From Chrysoperla carnea (lineage: Eukaryota; Arthropoda; Insecta; Neuroptera; Chrysopidae), in assembly GCF_905475395.1 (NCBI RefSeq), contig NW_025408250.1:1-64000 (forward strand): DNA of 64,000 nucleotides. The letters run 5' to 3'. A program made the position numbers and the translations under genes. Each line of letters opens with the position of its first letter. Position 1 is the stretch's first letter. The notes below the pieces were generated by a model. That model did no database searches. It saw only the letters and a program-made list of their open reading frames with translations, and was not told the DNA's origin. This document shows, piece by piece, positions 14,801 to 26,427 of the stretch.

Positions 14801-17800
14801 TAAATAAGCCAAAAATGATCAAATTTGACATTTTTCGATAGAAAAAACATTTTTTGGAAATTTTCGATTTTTCAACTAGAATGGCATGACTATAAAAATC
14901 ATTGAAATTTTCATCCAAGTAAGTCAAAATGTATACATCGTAGTCGTTTATGACTGGACTAAGTATAAAAAAGCCAAAAATGATAAAATTTGACAGTTTT
15001 CGATAGAAAAAACATTTTTTGAAAATTTTCGATTTTTCAACATGAGAGTCATGACTATACAAATCATTGAAATTTTGATCCAAGTAAGTCAAAATGTATA
15101 CATAGAGGTCCTTTATGACTGGACTAAGTATAAATAAGCCAAAAATGATCAAATTTGACATTTTTCGATAGAAAAAACATTTTTTGAAAATTTTCGATTT
15201 TTCAACATGAGAGTCATGACAATACAAATCATTGAAATTTTGATCCAAGTAAGTCAAAATGGATACATAGAGGTCCTTTATGACTGGACTAAGTAGAAAT
15301 AAGCCAAAAATGATCAAATTTGACATTTTTCGATAGAAAAAACATTTTTTGAAAATTTTCGATTTTTCAACATGAGAGTCATGACTATACAAATCATTGA
15401 AATTTTGATCCGAGTAAGTCAAAATGGATACAAAGAGGTCCTTTATGACTGGACTAAGTAGAAATAAGCCAAAAATGATCAAATTTGACATTTTTCGATA
15501 GAAAAAACATTTTTTGAAAATTTTCGATTTTTCAACATGAGAGTCATGACTATACAAATCATTGAAATTTTGATCCAAGTAAGTCAAAATGGATACATAG
15601 AGGTCCTTTATGACAGGACTAAGTAGAAATAAGCCAAAAATGATCAAATTTGACATTTTTCGATAGAAAAAACATTTTTTGAAAATTTTCGATTTTTCAA
15701 CTAGAATGGCATGACTATACAAATCATTGAAATTTTGATCCAAGTAAGTCAAAATGGATACATAGAGGTCCTTTATGACTGGACTAAGTATAAAAAAGCC
15801 AAAAATAATCAAATTTGACATTTTTCGATAGAAAAAACATTTTTTGAAAATTTTCGATTTTTCAACATGAGAGTCATGACTATACAAATCATTGAAATTT
15901 TGATCCAAGTAAGACAAAATGGATACATAGAGGTCGTTTATGACAGGACTAAGTATAAACAAGTCTAAAATGATAAAATTTGACAGTTTTCGATAGAAAA
16001 AACATTTTTTGAAAATTTTCGATTTTTCAACTAGAATGGCATGACTATAAAAATCATTGAAATTTTCATCCAAGTAAGTCAAAATGTATACATAGAGGTC
16101 GTTTATGACTGGACTAAGTATAAATAAGTCCAAAATGATCAAATTTGACATTTTTCGATAGAAATAACATTTTTTGAAAATTTTCGATTATACAACTAAA
16201 ATGTCATGACAATACAAATCATTGAAATTTTGATCCAAGTAAGTCAAAATGGATACATAGAGGTCCTTTATGACTGGACTAAGTATAAATAAGCCAAAAA
16301 TGATCAAATTTGACATTTTTCGATAGAAAAAAAATTTTTTGAAAATTTTCGATTTTTCAACATGAGAGTCATGACTATACAAATCATTGAAATTTTGATC
16401 CAAGTAAGTCAAAATGGATACATAGAGGTTCTTTGTGACTGGACTAAGTAGAAATAAGCCAAAAATGATCAAATTTGACATTTTTTGAAAATTTTCGATT
16501 TTTCAACTAGAATGGCATGACTATAAAAATCATTGAAATTTTCATCCAAGTAAGTCAAAATGTATACATAGAGGTCGTTTATGACTGGACTAAGTATAAA
16601 TAAGCCAAAAATGATCAAATTTGACATTTTTCGATAGAAAAAACATTTTTTGAAAATTTTCGATTTTTCAACTAGAATGGCATGACTATACAAATCATTG
16701 AAATTTTGATCCAAGTAAGTCAAAATGGATACATAGAGGTCCTTTATGACTGGACTAAGTATAAATAAGCCAAAGATGATCAAATTTGACATTTTTCGAT
16801 AGAAAAAACATTTTTTGAAAATTTTCGATTATACAACTAAAATGTCATGACAATACAAATCATTGAAATTTTGATCCAAGTAAGTCAAAATGGATACATA
16901 GAGGTCCTTTATGACTGGACTAAGTATAAATAAGCCAAAAATGATCAAATTTGACATTTTTCGATAGAAAAAACATTTTTTGGAAATTTTCGATTTTTCA
17001 ACTAGAATGGCATGACTATAAAAATCATTGAAATTTTCATCCAAGTAAGTCAAAATGTATACATCGAAGTCGTTTATGACTGGACTAAGTATAAAAAAGC
17101 CAAAAATGATAAAATTTGACAATTTTCGATAGAAAAAACATTTTTTGAAAATTTTCGATTTTTCAACATGAGAGTCATGACTATACAAATCATTGAAATT
17201 TTGATCCAAGTAAGTCAAAATGTATACATAGAGGTCCTTTATGACTGGACTAAGTATAAATAAGCCAAAAATGATCAAATTTGACATTTTTCGATAGAAA
17301 AAACATTTTTTGAAATTTTCGATTTTTCAACATGAGAGTCATGACTATACAAATCATTGAAATTTTGATCCAAGTAAGTCAAAATGGATACATAGAGGTC
17401 CTTTATGACTGGACTAAGTAGAAATAAGCCAAAAATGATCAAATTTGACATTTTTCGATAGAAAAAACATTTTTTGAAAATTTTCGATTTTTCAACATGA
17501 GAGTCATGACTATACAAATCATTGAAATTTTGATCCGAGTAAGTCAAAATGGATACAAAGAGGTCCTTTATGACTGGACTAAGTAGAAATAAGCCAAAAA
17601 TGATCAAATTTGACATTTTTCGATAGAAAAAACATTTTTTGAAAATTTTCGATTTTTCAACATGAGAGTCATGACTATACAAATCATTGAAATTTTGATC
17701 CAAGTAAGTCAAAATGGATACATAGAGATCCTTTATGACAGGACTAAGTAGAAATAAGCCAAAAATGATCAAATTTGACATTTTTCGATAGAAAAAACAT

Positions 17801-18300
17801 TTTTTGAAAATTTTCGATTTTTCAACTAGAATGGCATGACTATACAAATCATTGAAATTTTGATCCAAGTAAGTCAAAATGGATACATAGAGGTCCTTTA
17901 TGACTGGACTAAGTATAAATAAGCCAAAAATAATCAAATTTGACATTTTTCGATAGAAAAAACATTTTTTGAAAATTTTCAATTTTTCAACATGAGAGTC
18001 ATGACTATACAAATCATTGAAATTTTGATCCAAGTAAGACAAAATGGATACATAGAGGTCGTTTATGACAGGACTAAGTATAAATAAGTCTAAAATGATA
18101 AAATTTGACAGTTTTCGATAGAAAAAACATTTTTTGGAAATTTTCGATTTTTCAACTAGAATGGCATGACTATAAAAATCATTGAAATTTTCATCCAAGT
18201 AAGTCAAAATGTATACATAGAGGTCGTTTATGACTGGACTAAGTATAAATAAGTCCAAAATGATCAAATTTGACATTTTTCGATAGAAATAACATTTTTT

Positions 18301-19926
18301 GAAAATTTTCGATTATACAACTAAAATGTCATGACAATACAAATCATTGAAATTTTGATCCAAGTAAGTCAAAATGTATGAATAGAGGTCCTTTATGACT
18401 GGACTAAGTATATTTAAGCCAAAAATGATTAAATTTGACATTTTTCGAGAGAAAAAACATTTTTTGAAAATTTTCGATTATACAACTAAAATGTCATGAC
18501 AATACAAATCATTGAAATTTTGATCCAAGTAAGTCAAAATGCATACATAGAGGTCCTCTATGACTGGACTAAGTATAAAAAAGCCAAAAATGATCCAATT
18601 TGACATTTTTCGATAGAAAAAAACATTTTTTGAAAATTTTCGGTTATACAACTAAAATGTCATGACAAAACAAATCATTGAAATTTTGATCCAAGTAAGT
18701 CAAAATGTATACATCGAGGTCGTTTATGACTGGACTAAGTATAAATAAGCCAAAAATGATCAAATTTGACATTTTTCGATAGAAAAAACATTTTTTGAAA
18801 ATTTTCGATTATACAACTAAAATGTCATGACAATACAAATCATTGAAATTTTGATCCAAGTAAGTCATAATGTATACATCGAGGTCGTTTATGACTGGAC
18901 TAAGTATAAATAAGCCAAAAATCATCAAATTTGACATTTTTAGATAGAAAAAACATTTTTTGGAAATTTTCGATTTTTCAACTAGAATGGCATGACTATA
19001 AAAATCATTAAAATTTTCTTCCAAGTAAGTCAAAATGTATACATAGAGGTCGTTTATGACTGGACTAAGTATAAATAAGTCCAAAATGATCAAATTTGAC
19101 ATTTTTCGATAGAAAAAACATTTTTTGAAAATTTTCGATTATACAACTAAAATGTCATGACAATACAAATCATTGAAATTTTGATCCAAGTAAGTCAAAA
19201 TGTATGAATAGAGGTCCTTTATGACTGGACTAAGTATATTTAAGCCAAAAATGATTAAATTTGACATTTTTCGAGAGAAAAAACATTTTTTGAAAATTTT
19301 CGATTATACAACTAAAATGTCATGACAATACAAATCATTGAAATTTTGATCCAAGTAAGTCAAAATGCATACATAGAGGTCCTCTATGACTGGACTAAGT
19401 ATAAAAAAGCCAAAAATGATCCAATTTGACATTTTTCGATAGAAAAAACATTTTTTGAAAATTTTCGGTTATACAACTAAAATGTCATGACAAAACAAAT
19501 CATTGAAATTTTGATCCAAGTAAGTCAAAATGTATACATCGAGGTCGTTTATGACTGGACTAAGTATAAATAAGCCAAAAATGATCAAATTTGACATTTT
19601 TCGATAGAAAAAACATTTTTTGAAAATTTTCGATTATACAACTAAAATGTCATGACAATACAAATCATTGAAATTTTGATCCAAGTAAGTCATAATGTAT
19701 ACATCGAGGTCGTTTATGACTGGACTAAGTATAAATAAGCCAAAAATCATCAAATTTGACATTTTTAGATAGAAAAAACATTTTTTGGAAATTTTCGATT
19801 TTTCAACTAGAATGGCATGACTATAAAAATCATTAAAATTTTCTTCCAAGTAAGTCAAAATGTATACATAGAGGTCGTTTATGACTGGACTAAGTATAAA
19901 TAAGTCCAAAATGATCAAATTTGACA
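18301..19926. repeat. higher-order tandem duplication, about 826 bp (5 monomers)
   Basis: Five successive monomers are duplicated in tandem. The private variant TGTATGAATAGAGG occurs at 18375 and 19201, followed in both copies by TATATTTAAGCC, TTTCGAGAG, TGCATACATAGAGGTCCTC and GTCATAATG at matching offsets. The offset is 826 bp, that is 5 x 165 plus one A in a homopolymer. Confidence 0.85.
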
Positions 19927-20220
19927 TTTTTCGATAGAAAAAACATTTTTTGAAAATTTTCGATTTTTCAACATGAGAGTCATGACTATACAAATCATTG
20001 AAATTTTGATCCAAGTAAGTCAAAATGGATACATAGAGGTCCTTCATGACTGGACTAAGCATAAATAAGCCAAAAATGATCAAATTTGACATTTTTCGAT
20101 AGAAAAAACATTTTTTGAAAATTTTCGATTTTTCAACTAGAATGGCATGACTATACAAATCATTGAAATTTTGATCCAAGTAAGTCAAAATGGATACATA
20201 GAGGTCCTTTATGACTGGAC

Positions 20221-22860
20221 TAAGTATAAATAATCCAAAAATGATCAAATTTGACATTTTTCGATAGAAAAAACATTTTTTGGAAATTTTCGATTTTTCA
20301 ACTAGAATGGCATGACTATAAAAATCATTGAAATTTTCATCCAAGTAAGTCAAAATGTATACATAGAGGTCGTTTATGACTGGACTAAGTATAAATAAGT
20401 CCAAAGTGATCAAATTTGACATTTTTCGATAGAAAAAACATTTTTTGAAAATTTTCGATTTTTAAACTAGAATGTCATGACTATACAAATCATTGAAATT
20501 TTGATCCAAGTAAGTCAAAATGGATACATATAGGTCCTTTATGACTGGACTAAGTATAAATAAGCCAAAAATGATCAAATTTGACATTTTTCGATAGAAA
20601 AAACATTTTTTGGAAATTTTCGATTTTTCAACTAGAATAGCATGACTATAAAAATCATTGAAATTTTCATCCAAGTAAGTCAAAATGTATACATCGAGGT
20701 CGTTTATGACTGGACTAAGTATAAAAAAGCCAAAAATGATAAAATTTGACAGTTTTCGATAGAAAAAACATTTTTTGAAAATTTTCGATTTTTCAACATG
20801 AGAGTCATGACTATACAAATCATTGAAATTTTGATCCAAGTAAGTCAAAATGTATACATAAGGGTCCTTTATGACTGGACTAAGTATAAATAAGCCAAAA
20901 ATGATCAAATTTGACATTTTTCGATAGAAAAAACATTTTTTGAAAATTTTCGATTTTTCAACTAGAATGTCATGACTATACAAACCATTGAAATTTTGAT
21001 CCAAGTAAGTCAAAACGGATACATAGAGGTCCTTTATGACTGGACTAAGTAGAAATAAGCCAAAAATGATCAAATTTGACATTTTTCGATAGAAAAAACA
21101 TTTTTTGAAAATTTTCGATTTTTCAACATGAGAGTCATGACTATACAAATCATTGAAATTTTGATCCAAGTAAGTCAAAATGGATACATAGAGGTCCTTT
21201 ATGACTGGACTAAGTAGAAATAAGCCAAAAATGATCAAATTTGACATTTTTCGATAGAAAAAACATTTTTTGAAAATTTTCGATTTTTCAACATGAGAGT
21301 CATGACAATACAAATCATTGAAATTTTGATCCAAGTAAGTCAAAATGGATACATAGAGGTCCTTTATGACAGGACTAAGTAGAAATAAGCCAAAAATGAT
21401 CAAATTTGACATTTTTCGATAGAAAAAACATTTTTTGAAAATTTTCGATTTTTCAACTACAATGGCATGACTATACAAATCATTGAAATTTTGATCCAAG
21501 TAAGTCAAAATGGATACATAGAGGTCCTTTATGACTGGACTAAGTATAAATAATCCAAAAATGATCAAATTTGACATTTTTCGATAGAAAAAACATTTTT
21601 TGGAAATTTTCGATTTTTCAACTAGAATGGCATGACTATAAAAATCATTGAAATTTTCATCCAAGTAAGTCAAAATGTATACATAGAGGTCGTTTATGAC
21701 TGGACTAAGTATAAATAAGTCCAAAGTGATCAAATTTGACATTTTTCGATAGAAAAAACATTTTTTGAAAATTTTCGATTTTTAAACTAGAATGTCATGA
21801 CTATACAAATCATTGAAATTTTGATCCAAGTAAGTCAAAATGGATACATATAGGTCCTTTATGACTGGACTAAGTATAAATAAGCCAAAAATGATCAAAT
21901 TTGACATTTTTCGATAGAAAAAACATTTTTTGGAAATTTTCGATTTTTCAACTAGAATAGCATGACTATAAAAATCATTGAAATTTTCATCCAAGTAAGT
22001 CAAAATGTATACATCGAGGTCGTTTATGACTGGACTAAGTATAAAAAAGCCAAAAATGATAAAATTTGACAGTTTTCGATAGAAAAAACATTTTTTGAAA
22101 ATTTTCGATTTTTCAACATGAGAGTCATGACTATACAAATCATTGAAATTTTGATCCAAGTAAGTCAAAATGTATACATAAGGGTCCTTTATGACTGGAC
22201 TAAGTATAAATAAGCCAAAAATGATCAAATTTGACATTTTTCGATAGAAAAAACATTTTTTGAAAATTTTCGATTTTTCAACTAGAATGTCATGACTATA
22301 CAAACCATTGAAATTTTGATCCAAGTAAGTCAAAACGGATACATAGAGGTCCTTTATGACTGGACTAAGTAGAAATAAGCCAAAAATGATCAAATTTGAC
22401 ATTTTTCGATAGAAAAAACATTTTTTGAAAATTTTCGATTTTTCAACATGAGAGTCATGACTATACAAATCATTGAAATTTTGATCCAAGTAAGTCAAAA
22501 TGGATACATAGAGGTCCTTTATGACTGGACTAAGTAGAAATAAGCCAAAAATGATCAAATTTGACATTTTTCGATAGAAAAAACATTTTTTGAAAATTTT
22601 CGATTTTTCAACATGAGAGTCATGACAATACAAATCATTGAAATTTTGATCCAAGTAAGTCAAAATGGATACATAGAGGTCCTTTATGACAGGACTAAGT
22701 AGAAATAAGCCAAAAATGATCAAATTTGACATTTTTCGATAGAAAAAACATTTTTTGAAAATTTTCGATTTTTCAACTACAATGGCATGACTATACAAAT
22801 CATTGAAATTTTGATCCAAGTAAGTCAAAATGGATACATAGAGGTCCTTTATGACTGGAC
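20221..22860. repeat. higher-order tandem duplication, 1320 bp (8 monomers)
   Basis: Eight monomers are duplicated exactly in register, 20221-21540 and 21541-22860. Shared private variants include TAATCC at 20231/21551, TTTTTAAACTAG near 20460/21780, ACATAAGGGTCC, CAAACCATTG and GTCAAAACGG. I saw almost no difference between the two copies, so the event is recent. Confidence 0.88.
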
Positions 22861-24103
22861 TAAGTATAAATAAGCCAAAAATGATCAAATTTGACATTTT
22901 TCGATAGAAAAAACATTTTTTGAAAATTTTCGATTTTTCAACATGAGAGTCATGACTATACAAATCATTGAAATTTTGATCCAAGTAAGTCAAAATGGAT
23001 ACATAGAGGTCGTTTATGACAGGACTAAGTATAAATAAGTCTAAAATTATAAAATTTGACAGTTTTCGATAGAAAAAACATTTTTTGGAAATTTTCGATT
23101 TTTCAACTAGAATGGCATGGCTATAAAAATCATTGAAATTTTCATCCAAGTAAGTCAAAATGTATACATAGAGGTCGTTTATGACTGGACTAAGTATAAA
23201 TAAGTCCAAAATGATCAAATTTGACATTTTTCGATAGAAAAAACATTTTTTGAAAATTTTCGATTATACAACTAAAATGTCATGACAATACAAATCATTG
23301 AAATTTTGATCCAAGTAAGTCAAAATGTATACATAGAGGTCCTTTATGACTGGACTAAGTATATTTAAGCCAAAAATGATTAAATTTGACATTTTTCGAA
23401 AGAAAAAACATTTTTTGAAAATTTTCGATTATACAACTAAAATGTCATGACAATACAAATCATTGAAATTTTGATCCAAGTAAGTCAAAATGCATACATA
23501 GAGGTCCTCTATGACTGGACTAAGTATAAAAAAGCCAAAAATGATCCAATTTGACATTTTTCGATAGAAAAAACATTTTTTGAAAATTTTCGATTATACA
23601 ACTAAAATGTCATGACAAAACAAATCATTGAAATTTTGATCCAAGTAAGTCAAAATGTATACATCGAGGTCGTTTATGACTGGACTAAGTATAAATAAGC
23701 CAAAAATGATCGAATTTGACATTTTTCGATAGAAAAAACATTTTTTGAAAATTTTCCATTATACAACTAAAATGTCATGACAATACAAATCATTGAAATT
23801 TTGATCCAAGTAAGTCAAAATGTATACATCGAGGTCGTTTATGACTGGACTAAGTATAAATAAGCCAAAAATGATCAAATTTGACATTTTTCGATAGAAA
23901 AAACATTTTTTGAAAATTTTCGATTTTTCAACTAGAATGTCATGACTATACAAATCATTGAAATTTTGATCCAAGTAAGTCAAAATGTATACATGGAGGT
24001 CGTTTATGACTGGACTAAGTATAAATAAGCCAAAAATGATCAAATTTGACATTTTTCGATAGAAAAAACATTTTTTGAAAATTTTCGATTTTTCAACTAG
24101 AAT

Positions 24104-24109
24104 GGCATG
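24104..24109. repeat. target-site duplication GGCATG (left copy) of the palindromic Polinton
   Basis: GGCATG precedes the element terminus AGTAGTAGG and is repeated at 48053-48058 directly after CCTACTACT. Removing the element and one copy restores an uninterrupted satellite monomer. Six-base duplications are the rule for Polinton integrases. Confidence 0.92.
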
Positions 24110-24181
24110 AGTAGTAGGAAATTGTCATTTCTGGCACAGCAGAGTCATTAACCCTAATATCATTATGACGTCTGCCCCAAC

Positions 24182-24295
24182 CTTGTCGGGTTATTGAACT
24201 TGTCTGGTGACGTAAATGTCTTGTTAGGTTATTGAACTTGTCTGGTGACGTAAATGTCTTGTTAGGTTATTGAACTTGTCTGGTGACGTAAATGT
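24182..24295 (+). promoter_or_regulatory. 38-bp direct repeat x3 with TGACGTAA octamers in the Polinton end
   Basis: Three adjacent 38-bp units (24182-24219, 24220-24257, 24258-24295) each contain TTATTGAACTTGTCTGG followed by TGACGTAA. Further TGACGTAA or TGATGTAA copies follow to about 24375. TGACGTAA is a CRE/ATF-type bZIP half-site combination. Iterated subterminal sites may bind an element or host protein, but the function is inferred only. Confidence 0.55.
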
Positions 24296-24420
24296 CTGCC
24301 ACACCCCCCAACCTTGTCTGGTAAGAAGGTTATTATCTAGTGACGTAATTATCTGACTCATAGTCTGGTGATGTAATTACTTGGATCATTGGATTTTGTT
24401 GGATTTTTTAAAAATTGTTA

Positions 24421-24492
24421 TAACTTGAGTGAGATTTGAACGCTAACCTTTTTTATGGAAGGCGAGTGCTGTAACCACTAAGCTATGAAGTC
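24421..24492 (-). other. tRNA-like sequence in the Polinton end
   Basis: On the minus strand a 72-nt segment has a textbook pol III A box (TAGCTTAGTGG) and a B-box-like GTTCAAATC with tRNA spacing, plus CTCGCCTTCCAT resembling an anticodon arm. Stems are poor: the 3' side of the anticodon stem is AAAAA instead of GCGAG, and acceptor and T stems pair weakly. It is therefore a decayed tRNA or tRNA-derived sequence, not a working tRNA gene. If read as a tRNA the anticodon would be TCC (Gly). It is conserved in all three Polinton ends in the window. Confidence 0.5.
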
Positions 24493-24894
24493 AAACCAGG
24501 AAGTAATAACAAAGTTTGTATTTAAAGAAACACAAAATTGTTATTGACTAATACCTGTTTTAAATGAAATAGTCATTTCGAGGTCACTTCAATATTTGGT
24601 TAAAAATTTTCCATTAAAATGATAATTTTTTATATAGGATATAATAATAAATACTTAATTTATTAAATATTAATTAAATGAAAAAATTTACTATCCTAAA
24701 ATTGAAAATTTATCTAAAACAAAGAGAAAAAGGATTTGGATTAACTAATATCAAATAATTACTTTGAAATATATTTAATATTATATTAGATTTTACATTT
24801 AATTTTTTAGAGTGTACAAAATTTATTTCTAGGACGAATTATAAATATGTTTATTATATAATTTACTTCCATATACAGATATCCAATCTTTTTT

Positions 24895-25303
24895 TTATTC
24901 TTCACATGAATGAAGAATTTTGAAAACATTTACTAACACACAATTTTTGTTATGGAAAAAACATTTTGTTAATACTTTTTCATCAATATTATTATATTTT
25001 TCCTCATTAAATTCCCATAAATTTTCAATGTTGTAAACAATAATATTGAATAAATCCTCACACCATTTCACTTTTTCTTTTAGTATATCACCAACAATTT
25101 GTCTAACATCCTTGAAATATATAGTAGCACTTTGCCATTTGAGACCATAATGGTATTTACTAATCCAGTTATTATTACTATCCATTCGATGCTTGTGATT
25201 TTTCATCTAGATATTCCCATTTATAGGGAGGTTTGATTATGAAATGTACTATTTCCCTTCCATTTTTTAGAAGAGCCAGCTCTTTTACTATAAAATTATT
25301 CTC
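24895..25303 (-). pseudogene. fragment of unrecognised Polinton-associated family, copy A
   Basis: On the minus strand the frame begins near 25303 with a segment containing IVKELALLKNGREIVHF and KPPYKW. It then shifts frame around 25200 and continues as NNWISKYHYGLKWQ, then NIENLWEFNEE, ending at 24895. The 103-aa open part is only the C-terminal portion. The same motif order (F-I-x-K-E-L-A, K-x-P-Y, W-(L/I)-x-x-(N/K)-(Y)H-G-(L/I)-x-W, N-I-E-N-x-W) occurs in copy B next to it, so the two are paralogues. I cannot name the family. A start with a clear N-terminus is missing and there is a frameshift, so it is broken. The counterpart in the right arm has been deleted. Confidence 0.55.
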
Positions 25304-25536
25304 TCAAATTTTATATACTTAAAAAACATATATTAGTTGGAATAACAGGAAGTATAAATAATTATTGATATACATACAATTTACTTAAAATTACCTTGAC
25401 TAGTTCATATAATCAAATATTTTACATACTATTTAAATCTAAGAAGTATTACGCATATATTCTTTCAAGGATATTTATTAACATTTGACATTTAAAAATT
25501 AAAAATTTTCCATCAAACATGTACGCACTATGTAAA

Positions 25537-25728
25537 TTAAACTTTACGTACATTAATAAGACATTTTAAGGCTGTAACCCCTCCATAGGTTATGCATACA
25601 ATTAATCCATCACGTAAATATTCTTCTAAGCTATTTTTCTTCAAAAATATTTCAATGGCTCCATCAAATTCCAATGGATGGTCTAATGATTCTTTAATTT
25701 CTTGAAAATGATGATTGAGTAATTTTGT
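25537..25728 (-). pseudogene. short coding fragment, unknown, left-arm copy
   Basis: A frame without stops on the minus strand ends at TTA (25537-25539). It reads LDHPLEFDGAIEIFLKKN, then LRDGLIVCITYGGVTALK and a short basic end. It is preceded by an in-frame stop and has no Met, so it looks like the C-terminal exon or remnant of a gene. The mirror copy at 47075-47266 is the same length, but arm identity alone explains this. It lies between copies A and B of the unrecognised family and could be a tail of either. Confidence 0.35.
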
Positions 25729-26275
25729 TTATACTTTTTGAATATTATATATTACGCATCCAAAAAAAAGTGTCGACTAAATAAATGTGTTTACATTGTA
25801 TTATTTATTTATTATTATAAAAAAAAAAATGGAGACAATTTATTTTTTTAAATACTTTATAGGACATATATAGTTTTAGAGGTGAAGAGATTTTGTATAT
25901 TTTATGCCTATTTTCAATAGCACATTTTTTGCTCATAACATCTAAGGAAATTCTGTTTTTAAATTCTTTGTATCCTTCTTCATCAACGCTCCACACATTT
26001 TCAATGTTGCATACATTTACATAATAAAATAATTCCTTACACCTGTATACTTTTCCAATACTTTAATATAAATGCATTCTCTTAGAATATTGCAAACATT
26101 TGTTTGATCATCATTGAAATGTGCAAACCCATCCTCCCAATCAATTCCATGCTAATTCACACCCAGCCAATGATTCAAAGATTTTGATTTATAGTTATAA
26201 ACTAGCTTCCATAAGGTGATTTAACTATAAACTATGTATTTCTTTACCATTTTTCGGGATTGCCAATTCTTTTAA

Positions 26276-26289
26276 CCCTTAACTATCCA
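26276..26289. repeat. piggyBac terminal inverted repeat, one end
   Basis: CCCTTAACTATCCA directly follows the TTAA target site and is the exact inverse of 28569-28582. The CCC start is typical of the superfamily. Confidence 0.93.
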
Positions 26290-26427
26290 GAATGCTTTTG
26301 TGACGTAACTGACTAGTAGTGTCCAACAGACTCATTTTATAAATGTTAGGTATAATGAATGAAAAGAAAGTTATTTTGAATGAAAAAGACAGTATAATGT
26401 ATTTCAGTAATGTATATGTACACTTAT

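Larger units (their letters stand above)
1..24103. repeat. 165-bp satellite array, left block (about 146 monomers)
   Basis: This is a head-to-tail tandem array with a 165-bp monomer, all in one orientation. Recurrent landmarks are CAAATTTGACATTTTTCGAT, GATCCAAGTAAGTCAAAAT and ACATAGAGGTCCTTTATGAC. Two main monomer alleles alternate, one with CAACATGAGAGTCATGAC and one with CAACTAGAATGGCATGAC. A third has CAACTAAAATGTCATGAC. Some monomers carry a 19-bp deletion removing the segment between two ACATTTTT copies. Because 165 is a multiple of 3 and one minus-strand frame has no stop, long 55-aa-repeat ORFs run through the array. The longest here are 14703-16151 (482 aa) and 21782-23227 (481 aa). 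They break at homopolymer indels and 19-bp-deletion monomers. I treat these as satellite, not as genes. The array continues beyond the left edge. Confidence 0.97.
24110..24867. repeat. Polinton terminal repeat (homologous to 59867-60650)
   Basis: The outermost roughly 760 bp matches the start of the second Polinton almost base for base, to about TTATTATATAATTTA. The second element has about 60 bp more near 60150-60200 (an additional TGACGTA block). Internal parts are a 38-bp direct repeat, TGACGTAA octamers and a tRNA-like segment. The same sequence, inverted, forms the right end of this element. Confidence 0.88.

Noticed and set aside
14703..16151. 482-aa minus-strand ORF (and the other long satellite ORFs) as genuine protein-coding genes
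   Set aside because: They are read-through of a 165-bp tandem repeat with no start or stop context, no unique sequence, and many broken sister copies; reported as satellite and as a question only.
1..24103. CRISPR array
   Set aside because: Whole monomers are similar with no unique spacers, and the context is eukaryotic.
1..24103. CENP-B box in the satellite
   Set aside because: TTTCGAT-type stretches occur, but the CGGG half of the box is missing.
24421..24492. Functional tRNA-Gly gene
   Set aside because: A and B boxes are good but the anticodon, T and acceptor stems do not pair properly.
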